Source: Tardiphaga sp051811025 (GTDB lineage: Bacteria > Pseudomonadota > Alphaproteobacteria > Rhizobiales > Xanthobacteraceae). Taken from it: a stretch of 64,000 bases of DNA. A model generated the notes under the pieces. It did no database searches and was not told the DNA's origin. It saw only the letters and a program-made list of their open reading frames with translations. The stretch's first letter is position 1; each line of letters starts with the position of its first letter. The stretch lies in NCBI RefSeq assembly GCF_051811025.1, contig NZ_JBPWQE010000001.1, positions 868,001-932,000 on the forward strand, given 5' to 3'. Below are positions 35,007 to 45,062 of the stretch, piece by piece. Position numbers and translations under genes: made by a program.

Positions 35007-36680
35007 ATGAGTGACTTTACATCGTGGTGGAGCGAGGAAACGAAGTCTCAGGAACTGAATGGCGATATTCCATCGCCAGCATCTGGGCCTTCGCGCCGCG
35101 CGCTGCTGAAGGCGGGCGTTGCGGCTGCTGCCGTTGCTCCGTTTCTGATGCGCGTCGATGATGCGATCGCGCAGGGCATCGCGCCGAAGCGCGGCGGCAC
35201 GCTGACCAGCCTGCTGACGCCAGAGCCACCGGTGCTGATGGTCGGCGTTAATGCCCAGGGGCCGACGCTGACGGTGGTGAGCAAGATCTTCCAGCCGCTG
35301 TTCACGTACTCGCCGACGCTCGACTTCGTGCCGGTGCTGGCGAAGAGCTGGACGATTTCCGACGACAAGAAGGTCTACACATTCCGTCTGCAGGAGAACG
35401 TCAAGTTCCATGACGGTCAGCCGATGACGGCCGACGACGTTATCTTCTCCGCGATGAAGTTCTGGATGACGCTGTCGCTGCGGGCGCGCATTGTGTTCGC
35501 GCGCATCCAGAAGGCCGAGGCCCCCGATCCATACACCGTCGTGATCACTCTGAAAGAATCGTACGCGCCGTTCATGTACGGGTTTGGCGCCACCGGTTTC
35601 ACCATCGTGCCGAAGCACCTCTACGACGTCGCTGATCTGCGCAATAATCCGAACAATGCGAAGCCGGTCGGTACGGGTCCGTTCAAGCTCGTCGAATGGC
35701 AGCGTGGCAGCTTCATCCGGTTGCGTCGCAACGAGGATTACTGGAAGCCGAACCAGCCTTATCTCGACGAAATCGTCTACCGGATCGTGCCGGACAGCCA
35801 GAGTCGCGCTGTCGCGTTGCAATCGGGGCAGGTACAGCTTGCCGGTGGCAACGATATCGAGCCGTTCGATCTGCCGCGTTTCCAGGCCCAGCCGAATCTG
35901 TCGGTAACCCTGAAGGGCTGGGAATATTACGGGCCGCTCGCCTGGATCGACATCAACAAGCGCGTCAAGCCGCTCGATGATGTGCGTGTGCGCCGCGCCA
36001 TGAGCATGGCAATGGATCGCAACTTCATCCTGCAGAAGCTGTGGTTCAACAGTGGCAAGGTTGCGACCGGTCCGATGTGCGAGACGACCAAGTTCTACGA
36101 CGCTTCGGTCAAGCTGCCGCCGTTCGATATTGCGGCCGCGAATAAGCTGCTCGACGAGGCCGGTCACAAGGCGGACGGATCGGGGGTGCGTTTCACGATC
36201 CGCCACATGCCGCTGCCCTATGGCGAGGTCTGGACGCGCCTGTCGGAATATTTCCGTGCATCGATGCAGAAGATCGGCATCAACGTGACCATGGATACGA
36301 CTGATGCAGGCGGGCACACGGCCCGCATGGCGAAGTGGGATTATGAGACGTCGATCAACTACATCTATCAGGTCGGCGATGCGAATATTGGTCTGGAGCA
36401 GTATTTCACCTCGGAAAACATCAGGAATGTCGCGTTCAACAATGTCGGCGGCTACAGCAATCCGCGTGTCGATGAGCTGATGGTCAAGGCACGTTATGCC
36501 ACGGACCCCGGCGAGCGCCAGAAGTTGCTGTCGGAGTTCCAGCGTATTGCGGTGGACGACATGCCATATATCTTTCTGATCCAGATGAGCTTCCCGACCT
36601 ACACCACGAAGCGGCTCAACAACGTGATCACGACGGCGATGGGCATTTCCGGCGACTTCGACGATGTCTTCCTCGCATGA
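35007..36680 (+). CDS. dipeptide/oligopeptide ABC transporter solute-binding protein
   Basis: 557 residues. N-terminal Tat-type signal: SRRALLKAG followed by a hydrophobic stretch and DDAIAQ. The family 5 pattern is present (PVLAKSWTISDDKKVYTFRL, VKFHDGQPMTADDVIFS). Start supported by GAGGAGGCAGGG. It binds peptides or similar amphipathic solutes in the periplasm. Confidence 0.9.
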   Translation: MSDFTSWWSEETKSQELNGDIPSPASGPSRRALLKAGVAAAAVAPFLMRVDDAIAQGIAPKRGGTLTSLLTPEPPVLMVGVNAQGPTLTVVSKIFQPLFTYSPTLDFVPVLAKSWTISDDKKVYTFRLQENVKFHDGQPMTADDVIFSAMKFWMTLSLRARIVFARIQKAEAPDPYTVVITLKESYAPFMYGFGATGFTIVPKHLYDVADLRNNPNNAKPVGTGPFKLVEWQRGSFIRLRRNEDYWKPNQPYLDEIVYRIVPDSQSRAVALQSGQVQLAGGNDIEPFDLPRFQAQPNLSVTLKGWEYYGPLAWIDINKRVKPLDDVRVRRAMSMAMDRNFILQKLWFNSGKVATGPMCETTKFYDASVKLPPFDIAAANKLLDEAGHKADGSGVRFTIRHMPLPYGEVWTRLSEYFRASMQKIGINVTMDTTDAGGHTARMAKWDYETSINYIYQVGDANIGLEQYFTSENIRNVAFNNVGGYSNPRVDELMVKARYATDPGERQKLLSEFQRIAVDDMPYIFLIQMSFPTYTTKRLNNVITTAMGISGDFDDVFLA

Positions 36681-37669
36681 CGGAGAGCCGTCTCCATGCG
36701 ATGCCCCGCCTGATCGGATGGCGAGTGCTCAAGATGGCGGCGATGGTCCTGGCCATCGTCGTCGTCAACTTCCTGTTGATCCATGCCGCGCCTGGCGACC
36801 CGGCGAGCGCCATCGCTGGGCAGTCGGGGCAGGCGGATGCCGAATTCATGCGGCAACTGCGTGAGCAGTTCGGCCTCGACAAGCCGCTGCCAGTGCAGCT
36901 CTGGATTTACATCGAGCGCGTACTGACGCTCGACCTCGGCGTCTCTCATCGCCTGCAGCGGCCGGTACTGACCATCATATTCGAGCGGCTGCCGGCGACG
37001 CTGCTGTTGACCGGCACGGCGTTCCTGATCGCGCTGTCGAGCGGCATCGCACTTGGTGTTCGCGCGGCCCGCAAGCCGGGCGGCATCGCCGACACGGTCA
37101 TCATGGGCATATCGCTGTTCTTCTATGCCACGCCACTTTTTCTGGTCGGCATCGTGCTGGTGCTGGTGTTCGGTGTCTGGCTGAACTGGCTGCCGACCTT
37201 CGGGATGGAGACCGTCGATGTCCCGCTGCACGGCCTGGCGCGGGTGCTCGACATCGCGCAGCACGCCGTGTTGCCCGTGGTGACCCTCGCGGTGTTCTAT
37301 TCGGCGGTCTATGTCCGCCTGACGCGCGCAACGATGTTGGAAGTGTCGAGCTATCCCTTCGTCAAGACCGCACGCGCCAAGGGAGCCACCGAGCACCGCG
37401 TCACCTGGATTCATGTGCTGCGCAATGCGCTGCTGCCGGTCATCACACTGGCGGGTATTCAGGCCGGGCATCTGATCGGCGGCTCGGTCCTGGTCGAGAC
37501 GGTGTTTGCGTGGCCGGGAATCGGCAGTCTCGCGTTCGAAGCGCTGATCGCGCGCGACTATGACCTTCTGCTCGGCATCTTCCTTTGCACGTCGGTGGTG
37601 GTGCTGGTCTTCAATCTGCTCACCGATCTGTTGTATCTCGTCTTCGATCCGCGAGTTCAGGCGCTATGA
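36677..37669 (+). CDS. dipeptide ABC transporter permease (DppB-like)
   Basis: 330 residues. N-terminal helix then HAAPGDPASAI, the DppB hallmark, and the EAA loop near VKTARAKGATEHRV. Overlaps the binding-protein stop (ATGA) and the next permease. Confidence 0.9.
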   Translation: MTESRLHAMPRLIGWRVLKMAAMVLAIVVVNFLLIHAAPGDPASAIAGQSGQADAEFMRQLREQFGLDKPLPVQLWIYIERVLTLDLGVSHRLQRPVLTIIFERLPATLLLTGTAFLIALSSGIALGVRAARKPGGIADTVIMGISLFFYATPLFLVGIVLVLVFGVWLNWLPTFGMETVDVPLHGLARVLDIAQHAVLPVVTLAVFYSAVYVRLTRATMLEVSSYPFVKTARAKGATEHRVTWIHVLRNALLPVITLAGIQAGHLIGGSVLVETVFAWPGIGSLAFEALIARDYDLLLGIFLCTSVVVLVFNLLTDLLYLVFDPRVQAL

Positions 37670-38492
37670 AATCATTCGTCAGGCGCTTCCCCCGGATGGC
37701 GATCGGAAGCGCGATCATTCTGGCCGTGATCGCGATGGCGGCAACGGCGCCCATCTTTTTCCCGTTCTCACCATGGGAGATGCGCGGCTCGCCGTTCGAA
37801 CCACCGGGCAGTCCCGATTTCCTGCTTGGCTCCGACGCGCTCGGCCGTGACATCGCCGCCGGGATCGCCCATGGCGCCTGGGTGTCGCTGATGATCGGCG
37901 GCATCTCGACCATGGCGTCGCTCGGCATCGGCGTCAGCCTCGGCGCGCTGGCCGGCTATGTCGGCGGGCGCGTCGATGATGCGGTGATGCGCTTTGCGGA
38001 ATTCTTCCAGACCATTCCCAGCTTTCTGCTGGCGATCCTTCTGGTCGCGATCTTCCGCCCCAGCATCTTCTCGATCATCGCGGCAATCGCGCTGGTGTCC
38101 TGGCCGCCGGTCGCCCGTGTCGTGCGCGCCGAGTTTCTGTCGCTGCGCAAACGGGAGTTCGTGCAGGCGGCGGAAGTGCTCGGCGTCTCGCATATGCGCG
38201 TCGTCTGGCAGACGCTGCTTCCCAACGCGCTGCCGCCGGTCATTGTGCTCGGCAGCCTCATGGTCGCCAATGCCGTTCTCACGGAATCGGCATTGTCCTT
38301 CCTGGGGCTCGGCGACGCCAACTGGATGTCGTGGGGCTTCCTCGTTGGCTCCGGTCGCAGCGTGATCCGGATTGGTTGGTGGATCAGCGTGCTGCCCGGC
38401 GTTGCCATCTTCATCACGGTGCTCGGGCTCAATCTGCTCGGCGAAGGACTTCAGACATGGCTCAATCCGCGTCTGTCGAAGCGGGATATGCC

Positions 38493-38496
<4 letters not shown>
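37666..38496 (+). CDS. dipeptide ABC transporter permease (DppC-like)
   Basis: 276 residues. LLGSDALGRDIAAGIAHG in the first periplasmic region and EAA loop FVQAAEVLGVSHMRVVW are typical of DppC. ATG 37666 overlaps the upstream stop; the longer frame is not supported. Confidence 0.9.
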
Positions 38497-40093
<1,597 letters not shown>

Positions 40094-40097
<4 letters not shown>

Positions 40098-41140
40098 AGA
40101 TCATCTCATCTCCTGTTCAGACGCGGCACGACCCGCAGCAGATCATGCTGCGCGGCAGGATGATCAAGCCTTTCGAGCAGCCAGAACGGCTGCGGATTCT
40201 CGCACAGAGTCTGGCGGAAGAAGGACACGAGGCCGTCGAACCAGGGCTGCATGCTCTCGACCCCGTCCGCCGTGTTCACGATCCGCTCTATGTCGATTTC
40301 CTCAGCCAGGCCTATGCGGAATGGCAGAAGCTTCCGGATGCAAGCATCGAGGTGCTGCCGAATACGCATCACTATCGGAGCGCATCGCAAGCGGGACAAC
40401 CGCCGGGGCGGGTGCCGCAGAACATCACCGGAAAGGCTGGATGGTATGTCAGCGACCTCAACTGTGCGATTGGCCAAGGGACGTGGGAGGCAATCGAAGC
40501 TTCCGTGCGCAGTGCTATTCACGCGTCTCAGCTCGTTATTGGCGGCGAACGAAGCGCGTTTGCTGCCTGTCGTCCACCCGGGCATCATGCCTATCGCGAT
40601 CAGGCCGCGGGTTTCTGCTTTATCAACAACGCTGCGGTGGTAGCCGACATGCTGGCTTCCACTTTTAGCCGTGTCGCCGTCATCGACTTCGACACCCATC
40701 ACGGGGATGGCACGCAGTCGATCTTCTATGGGCGGGACGACGTGTTCGTGGGGTCGGTCCATACCGATCCTGTCAACTATTATCCGTTCTTCATCGGTTA
40801 TGCGGACGAACGCGGTTTGGGCCGCGGGGAGGGGTACAACATGAACCTTCCGCTCCATCCCGGCGCCGGCGATACCGAATTCATTGCGGCCTGCACGTCT
40901 CTGGGCGAGGCCGCAATGAAGGCGGGCTGTCAGGCACTCGTCCTGTCTGCCGGTTGGGATGCCCATCGGGATGATCCGTTGTCGCTCCTTCGGGTGTCCG
41001 ACGATGCCTATCAGCGGATCGGTGAAATCTTCGGCGCAATGCGGTTGCCTACCGTCATCGTGCAGGAAGGCGGCTATTCGCTCGACGTGATCGCGAAAGC
41101 ACCGAAGCGGTTCCTCGCGGGCTTCTCCGCGCGGCACTGA
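40094..41140 (+). CDS. histone-deacetylase-family amidohydrolase (acetylpolyamine amidohydrolase-like)
   Basis: 348 residues. The zinc and catalytic motifs are complete: RPPGHHAYRD, DFDTHHGDGTQ and LSAGWDAHRDDP, with the Tyr region GGYSLD. Bacterial members remove acetyl groups from polyamines or other acylated amines. Overlaps the ATPase gene by four bases, so the importer may deliver its substrate. A class III aminotransferase follows, consistent with amine catabolism. Confidence 0.85.
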
Positions 41141-41161
41141 GTGGCACAGTTTCTGAGAAAT

Positions 41162-41236
41162 ATGGAGTTTCGACAGGCCATTGGCATCGAGGATGCCGTC
41201 GAGCAGGTCGATCAATCGAGGAGAGCCGAGCAATGA
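41162..41236 (+). CDS. possible 24-residue leader ORF overlapping the aminotransferase start
   Basis: ATG 41162 opens a 24-codon frame (MEFRQAIGIEDAVEQ...) that ends with a TGA overlapping the aminotransferase ATG (ATGA). The overlap mimics the translational coupling used throughout this operon, but the ribosome-binding site (GAGAA) is weak and the peptide has no known relative. Confidence 0.25.
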   Translation: MEFRQAIGIEDAVEQVDQSRRAEQ

Positions 41237-42624
41237 CCATTCGTCCGAATTCGATCGAGGCACGCGACGTCGCGCGCGTCCTGCATCCCTATACGAACGC
41301 TGTCGTCCACGAAAAGGTGGGGCCGATGATGATCGAGGGCGGTGACGGCATCTATGTCATCGACAACGAAGGCAATCGATACATCGAAGGGCTGGGTGGG
41401 TTGTTCTGCGCCTCGCTGGGATTCAGCGAGCAGCGTCTCGTCGATGCCGCGCATCGCCAGATGCAGAAATTGCCCTTCTATCATAGCTTCGGCGGCAAGT
41501 CGCACGACACCGCCGTTGAGCTCGCCGAGCGCCTTGTCGATCTCGCGCCGGTGCCGATGAGCAAGGTGTTCTTCGCCAATTCAGGATCGGAGGCCAACGA
41601 TACCGCGATGAAGATGGTCTGGTACTATCACAACGCGATCGGCAAGCCGAACAAGAAGAAGATCATCTCTCGCATGCGCGCTTATCACGGCGTCACTATC
41701 GCTTCGGCAAGCCTCACCGGCCTCGTGAACAATCACCGCGATTTCGATCTACCGATCGATCGCGTGCTGCACACCGATTGCCCGTTACATTACCGCTATG
41801 CCAATCCGGGCGAAGACGAGGAAGCCTTTGCGACCCGCTGCGCGGATGCGCTGGAGCAACTCGTTCTGAAGGAAGGGCCGGATACTGTCGGCGCATTCTT
41901 CGCCGAGCCGCTGATGGCCTCCGGCGGATGCATCGTACCGCCGCCGACCTATTACGAGAAGATCCAGGCGATCCTGCGCAAATACGACATCCTCCTGGTT
42001 GCCGACGAGGTCATCTGTGGATTCGCCCGGACCGGCAATATGTTCGGGAGCGAGACGTTTGGCATGCAGCCCGACATCATCACCATGGCGAAGCAGCTTT
42101 CCGCGGCCTATCAGCCGATCGCCGCAGTGATGATCAACGAGAAGGTCTATCAGGCGGTCCGCGAGGGCAGCGGCAAGATCGGCACCTTCGGCCACGGCTT
42201 CACCTATGGCGGTCACCCGGTGGCCACAGCGGTCGCGCTCGAGACGCTCAAAATCTATGAAGAGCGCGACATCGTGAACTATGTGCGCTCCATCATGGGC
42301 GAATTTCAGTCCGGCTTGCATGCCTTCGATGATCACCCGCTGGTCGGCAATGCCCGCGGCGTCGGCCTCATCGGTGCGCTCGAAGTGGTCAGCAACAAGG
42401 CAACGAAGGAAGTCTTCGATCCCGCATGGGGCGTCGCCGCCCATGTCGGCGAACGTGCCCTGAAGCACGGCCTGATCACGCGCGCGCTGGGCGACACGGT
42501 GAATTTTTGCCCGCCGATGATCATCACCAAGGCGGAGATCGCAGATATGTATGCGCGCACCCGGCTGGCGCTCGACGAAACCTATGCCTGGCTTCAGGCA
42601 GGCCGTCCCGCTGCAGCAGGCTGA
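41233..42624 (+). CDS. class III aminotransferase (omega-amino acid/polyamine type)
   Basis: 463 residues. The PLP-binding Lys lies in TMAKQLSAAYQPI, the PLP-ring Asp in LLVADEVICGFARTG, and the phosphate-contact region in FANSGSEANDTAMKM. The family uses pyruvate or 2-oxoglutarate as acceptor with omega-amines such as putrescine, beta-alanine or GABA. GGAGAG precedes the start. Context with the deacetylase suggests polyamine breakdown. Confidence 0.88.
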   Translation: MTIRPNSIEARDVARVLHPYTNAVVHEKVGPMMIEGGDGIYVIDNEGNRYIEGLGGLFCASLGFSEQRLVDAAHRQMQKLPFYHSFGGKSHDTAVELAERLVDLAPVPMSKVFFANSGSEANDTAMKMVWYYHNAIGKPNKKKIISRMRAYHGVTIASASLTGLVNNHRDFDLPIDRVLHTDCPLHYRYANPGEDEEAFATRCADALEQLVLKEGPDTVGAFFAEPLMASGGCIVPPPTYYEKIQAILRKYDILLVADEVICGFARTGNMFGSETFGMQPDIITMAKQLSAAYQPIAAVMINEKVYQAVREGSGKIGTFGHGFTYGGHPVATAVALETLKIYEERDIVNYVRSIMGEFQSGLHAFDDHPLVGNARGVGLIGALEVVSNKATKEVFDPAWGVAAHVGERALKHGLITRALGDTVNFCPPMIITKAEIADMYARTRLALDETYAWLQAGRPAAAG

Positions 42625-42700
42625 TGTCTGTCACCGAATGCCGGCTTCCGAGCAGGCATTCGCGTAGCTCACGATACTCCCAACAATTACGGATCTGACA

Positions 42701-44293
42701 ATGCGCAATTTTGAAACGCCGGGCCGTTCCCTGGCCTATGGCCGCGGTGGCATGGCGGCGACGTCGCACCCGGCATCGACGCTGACGGCTGTCGAGATCA
42801 TGAAGGCCGGCGGCAATGCGATGGACGCGGCGATCGCCGCCTGCGCGGTGCAATCGGTTGTCGAGGCCGGGTCCACCGGCATCGGAGGCGACTGCTTCGC
42901 GCTGTTCGCGCGCGCGGGAAGTTCGAAGCCGCTTGCCTACAACGGCTCGGGCCGTGCGCCCGCTGCGGCTGAGGCCGCCTGGTATCTCGGCCAAGGCCTC
43001 CGCAGCATCGATCGGCAGTCGCCCCATGCGGTGACGATCTCCGGTGCGGTGGACGCCTGGGCAACGCTCGCCAGGGATCACGGAAGGCTGCCGCTCAGCG
43101 AGATCCTTGCTCCTGCGGCTGAGATGGCGCGTCGCGGCTATGTGCTGACGCCGCGCGTCGCATTCGACCTCGCCAATCAGGTGGCTCTGCTCGATGCAGA
43201 TACAGGCTGCCGACAAACTTTCCTGGTTTCAGGCAAGGCTCCCGAAGCGGGTGCCATCCAGAAGCAGGAGAAGTTCGCCGACACGCTTGAACTGATCGGC
43301 CGCGAGGGCGCGCGCGCCTTCTACGAAGGCGAGATCGGCGCGGCGCTCGCCGGCTTCCTTGCCGACAAAGGCGGCCTTCATACCCGCGCCGACTTTGCGT
43401 CCGCCAAGGGCGAATACACCGATCCCATCTCCGTCGATTATCGCGGCCGCACGGTCTATGAATGCGGCCCGAACGGGCAGGGCATCATCGCGCTGATGAT
43501 CATGAAAATCCTCTCCCGATTTAAACGGGCGGACTCTCCGTGCGACATCGACAATCTGTATATTGAAGTCGAGGCGACGCGTCTCGCCTATGCGGCGCGT
43601 GACCAGTTGCTCGGCGATCCCGCGATGGCGACGATACTCGTGGACTACATGCTGTCGGACGAACTCGCGGCGTCGCTCGCCGACAAGATTGACCTCAACA
43701 AGGCGGTCGCCGAGATGCCGGTGCTGTCCGGTGCCGAGCACAGCGACACCGTCTATATCAGCACCGTCGACAAGGATCGCAATGCAGTCAGCTTTATCAA
43801 CTCCCTGTTCCATCCCTATGGATCGGGCCTGATGGAGCCGGCGAGCGGCGTTCTATTCCACAATCGCGCGCAGAGCTTCGTTATCGCGCCCGGACATCCC
43901 AACTGCATCGCGCCGCGCAAGCGGCCGCTACACACCATCATTCCCGGCATGGTTTACGAAGGTGACCGGCCGTCGATGGTATTCGGCGTCATGGGCGGGC
44001 ACTATCAGGCCATGGGCCATGCCTATTTCCTGACGCGGCTGTTCGATCACAGCCTCGATCTACAGGCCGCCATGGACGAGCCCCGGCTGTTTCCGCTTCC
44101 GGGGAGCAATGCGGTCGAAGTGGAGGAGAGCCTCCGTCCTGTCGTGACCGAGGCATTTGCCGCGCGCGGGCTTGCGGTCCAGCCGCCGCGCTGGCCGATC
44201 GGCGGCGCGCAAGCCATTGCGATCGATTGGCCCGGTGGCGTGCTTATTGGCGCGTCGGACCATCGAAAGGATGGATGCGCACTCGGTTATTAA
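42701..44293 (+). CDS. gamma-glutamyltransferase-family Ntn hydrolase
   Basis: 530 residues, processed from one chain. The nucleophile Thr at the start of the small subunit is expected in the segment EHSDTVYISTVDKDRNAVSF, with Thr in DTVYIS. Other family motifs include GGNAMDAAIAA and FNSL-like SFINSLFHPYGSG. No clear signal peptide, so it may be cytoplasmic. It could hydrolyse gamma-glutamyl amines or a cephalosporin-type amide. Last gene before the tRNA region. Confidence 0.85.
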   Translation: MRNFETPGRSLAYGRGGMAATSHPASTLTAVEIMKAGGNAMDAAIAACAVQSVVEAGSTGIGGDCFALFARAGSSKPLAYNGSGRAPAAAEAAWYLGQGLRSIDRQSPHAVTISGAVDAWATLARDHGRLPLSEILAPAAEMARRGYVLTPRVAFDLANQVALLDADTGCRQTFLVSGKAPEAGAIQKQEKFADTLELIGREGARAFYEGEIGAALAGFLADKGGLHTRADFASAKGEYTDPISVDYRGRTVYECGPNGQGIIALMIMKILSRFKRADSPCDIDNLYIEVEATRLAYAARDQLLGDPAMATILVDYMLSDELAASLADKIDLNKAVAEMPVLSGAEHSDTVYISTVDKDRNAVSFINSLFHPYGSGLMEPASGVLFHNRAQSFVIAPGHPNCIAPRKRPLHTIIPGMVYEGDRPSMVFGVMGGHYQAMGHAYFLTRLFDHSLDLQAAMDEPRLFPLPGSNAVEVEESLRPVVTEAFAARGLAVQPPRWPIGGAQAIAIDWPGGVLIGASDHRKDGCALGY

Positions 44294-44687
44294 TATAGGC
44301 CCCCGACCATGCATGGCCCGAGCCAATGTCTGCTTCTGGCGCAAAGCGGACATGAGCTTCCTATGCGGTCGCCTAGCTAGCACCTTCTCATCACATTCAT
44401 TCAATTCGAGAACTCTTCGCCGTCTTTGGGGGCGCAACAATCAGCTACGACGTTGTCGAACATTGGGGGCGTCGATTGGTCGAGCGTAAACTGTGAAATG
44501 CTCGCAGCCGGAGTCGCGTATTGGACGTCCTCTGTTAACCTTGGGCCCAACGTCGGCGCATCACGTTAAGGCGCTCAGTTGTGCAAAACGAAAATGCACG
44601 TGGCGTCCATTATTCCGGAAAGTCAGGGGACAATCTTCTGAAACGTAATGTTTCTAAATTTTAAGTATTTGATTTTATTGTTGTATT
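44294..44687. other. non-coding stretch before tRNA-Gln
   Basis: No convincing gene. It contains repeat copy 3 at 44331-44360 and an AT-rich segment (44650-44690) just 3' of the tRNA on its coding strand, with runs such as ATTTTAAGTATTTGATTTTA that may help end tRNA transcription. Confidence 0.5.
44331..44360. repeat. dispersed AAGCGGACAT-type intergenic repeat, copy 3
   Basis: TGCTTCTGGCGCAAAGCGGA then CATGAGCTTC. With the preceding TGTC it forms an imperfect TGTCTGCTT...AAGCGGACA hairpin. Matches copy 1 at 22812 at 25 of 30 positions. Confidence 0.55.
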
Positions 44688-44690
44688 TGG

Positions 44691-44762
44691 CTGGGGCGGG
44701 AGGGATCGAACCTCCGAATGGGGGAATCAAAATCCCCTGCCTTACCGCTTGGCTACGCCCCA
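44691..44762 (-). tRNA. trnQ: tRNA-Gln (anticodon TTG)
   Basis: The minus strand folds as a complete 72-base cloverleaf: acceptor TGGGGCG/CGCCCCA, short D arm GCC/GGC, anticodon arm GGGGA-TTTTGAT-TCCCC with anticodon TTG, T arm GGAGG-TTCGATC-CCTCC and discriminator G. CCA is encoded directly after it (plus-strand 44688-44690 TGG). Glutamine tRNAs in this group begin with the same TGGGGCGTAGCCAAG. Confidence 0.95.
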
Positions 44763-45062
44763 ACGGCCGAGGCGACAACAGGCGGGCGGACCCGCGGATC
44801 GCTTTGGCTCCGTCGGTCTATAGAGAGAGCTCCGCAATTTCAACCACCTGACAGCGGTGTTCCCCGCTTCCGGATGCAACGGACTTTTGTGCCATTGGGC
44901 GGCTTTTGCCGGTGCGCGATCCCTGCGCTCCCTGAATTTTTCGATTTTCGCGTCTGTATAATGGGCGGCTTGGACCGTGAGCTGGCGCGAAACGACGTTT
45001 GCGAGGCTTCCGCAGGCGCGGGCTCTCGCCTGACTCGCCGAAGAGTGGTCGGAACGACTGGT
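44763..45062. other. non-coding stretch between tRNA-Gln and the urocanase-like gene
   Basis: Holds the tRNA promoter. A plus-strand TATAAT at 44957-44962 is a perfect -10 hexamer with only a weak upstream partner (CTGAAT, 19 bases away); nothing recognisable is transcribed from it. Confidence 0.4.
44817..44843 (-). promoter_or_regulatory. tRNA-Gln promoter candidate
   Basis: On the minus strand, TTGAAA (plus-strand 44838-44843) and TATAGA (44817-44822) are separated by 15 bases, shorter than ideal. Transcription would start near 44810, about 48 bases before the mature tRNA. Confidence 0.5.

Noticed and set aside
34824..36317. Minus-strand open frame of about 497 codons
   Set aside because: Antisense to the peptide-binding protein; no start signal or family resemblance.
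44650..44690. AT-rich TAAATTTTAAGTATT as an eighth island motif copy
   Set aside because: Only about 8 of 12 positions fit and there is no downstream gene or -10 element in either direction; AT-richness alone explains it.
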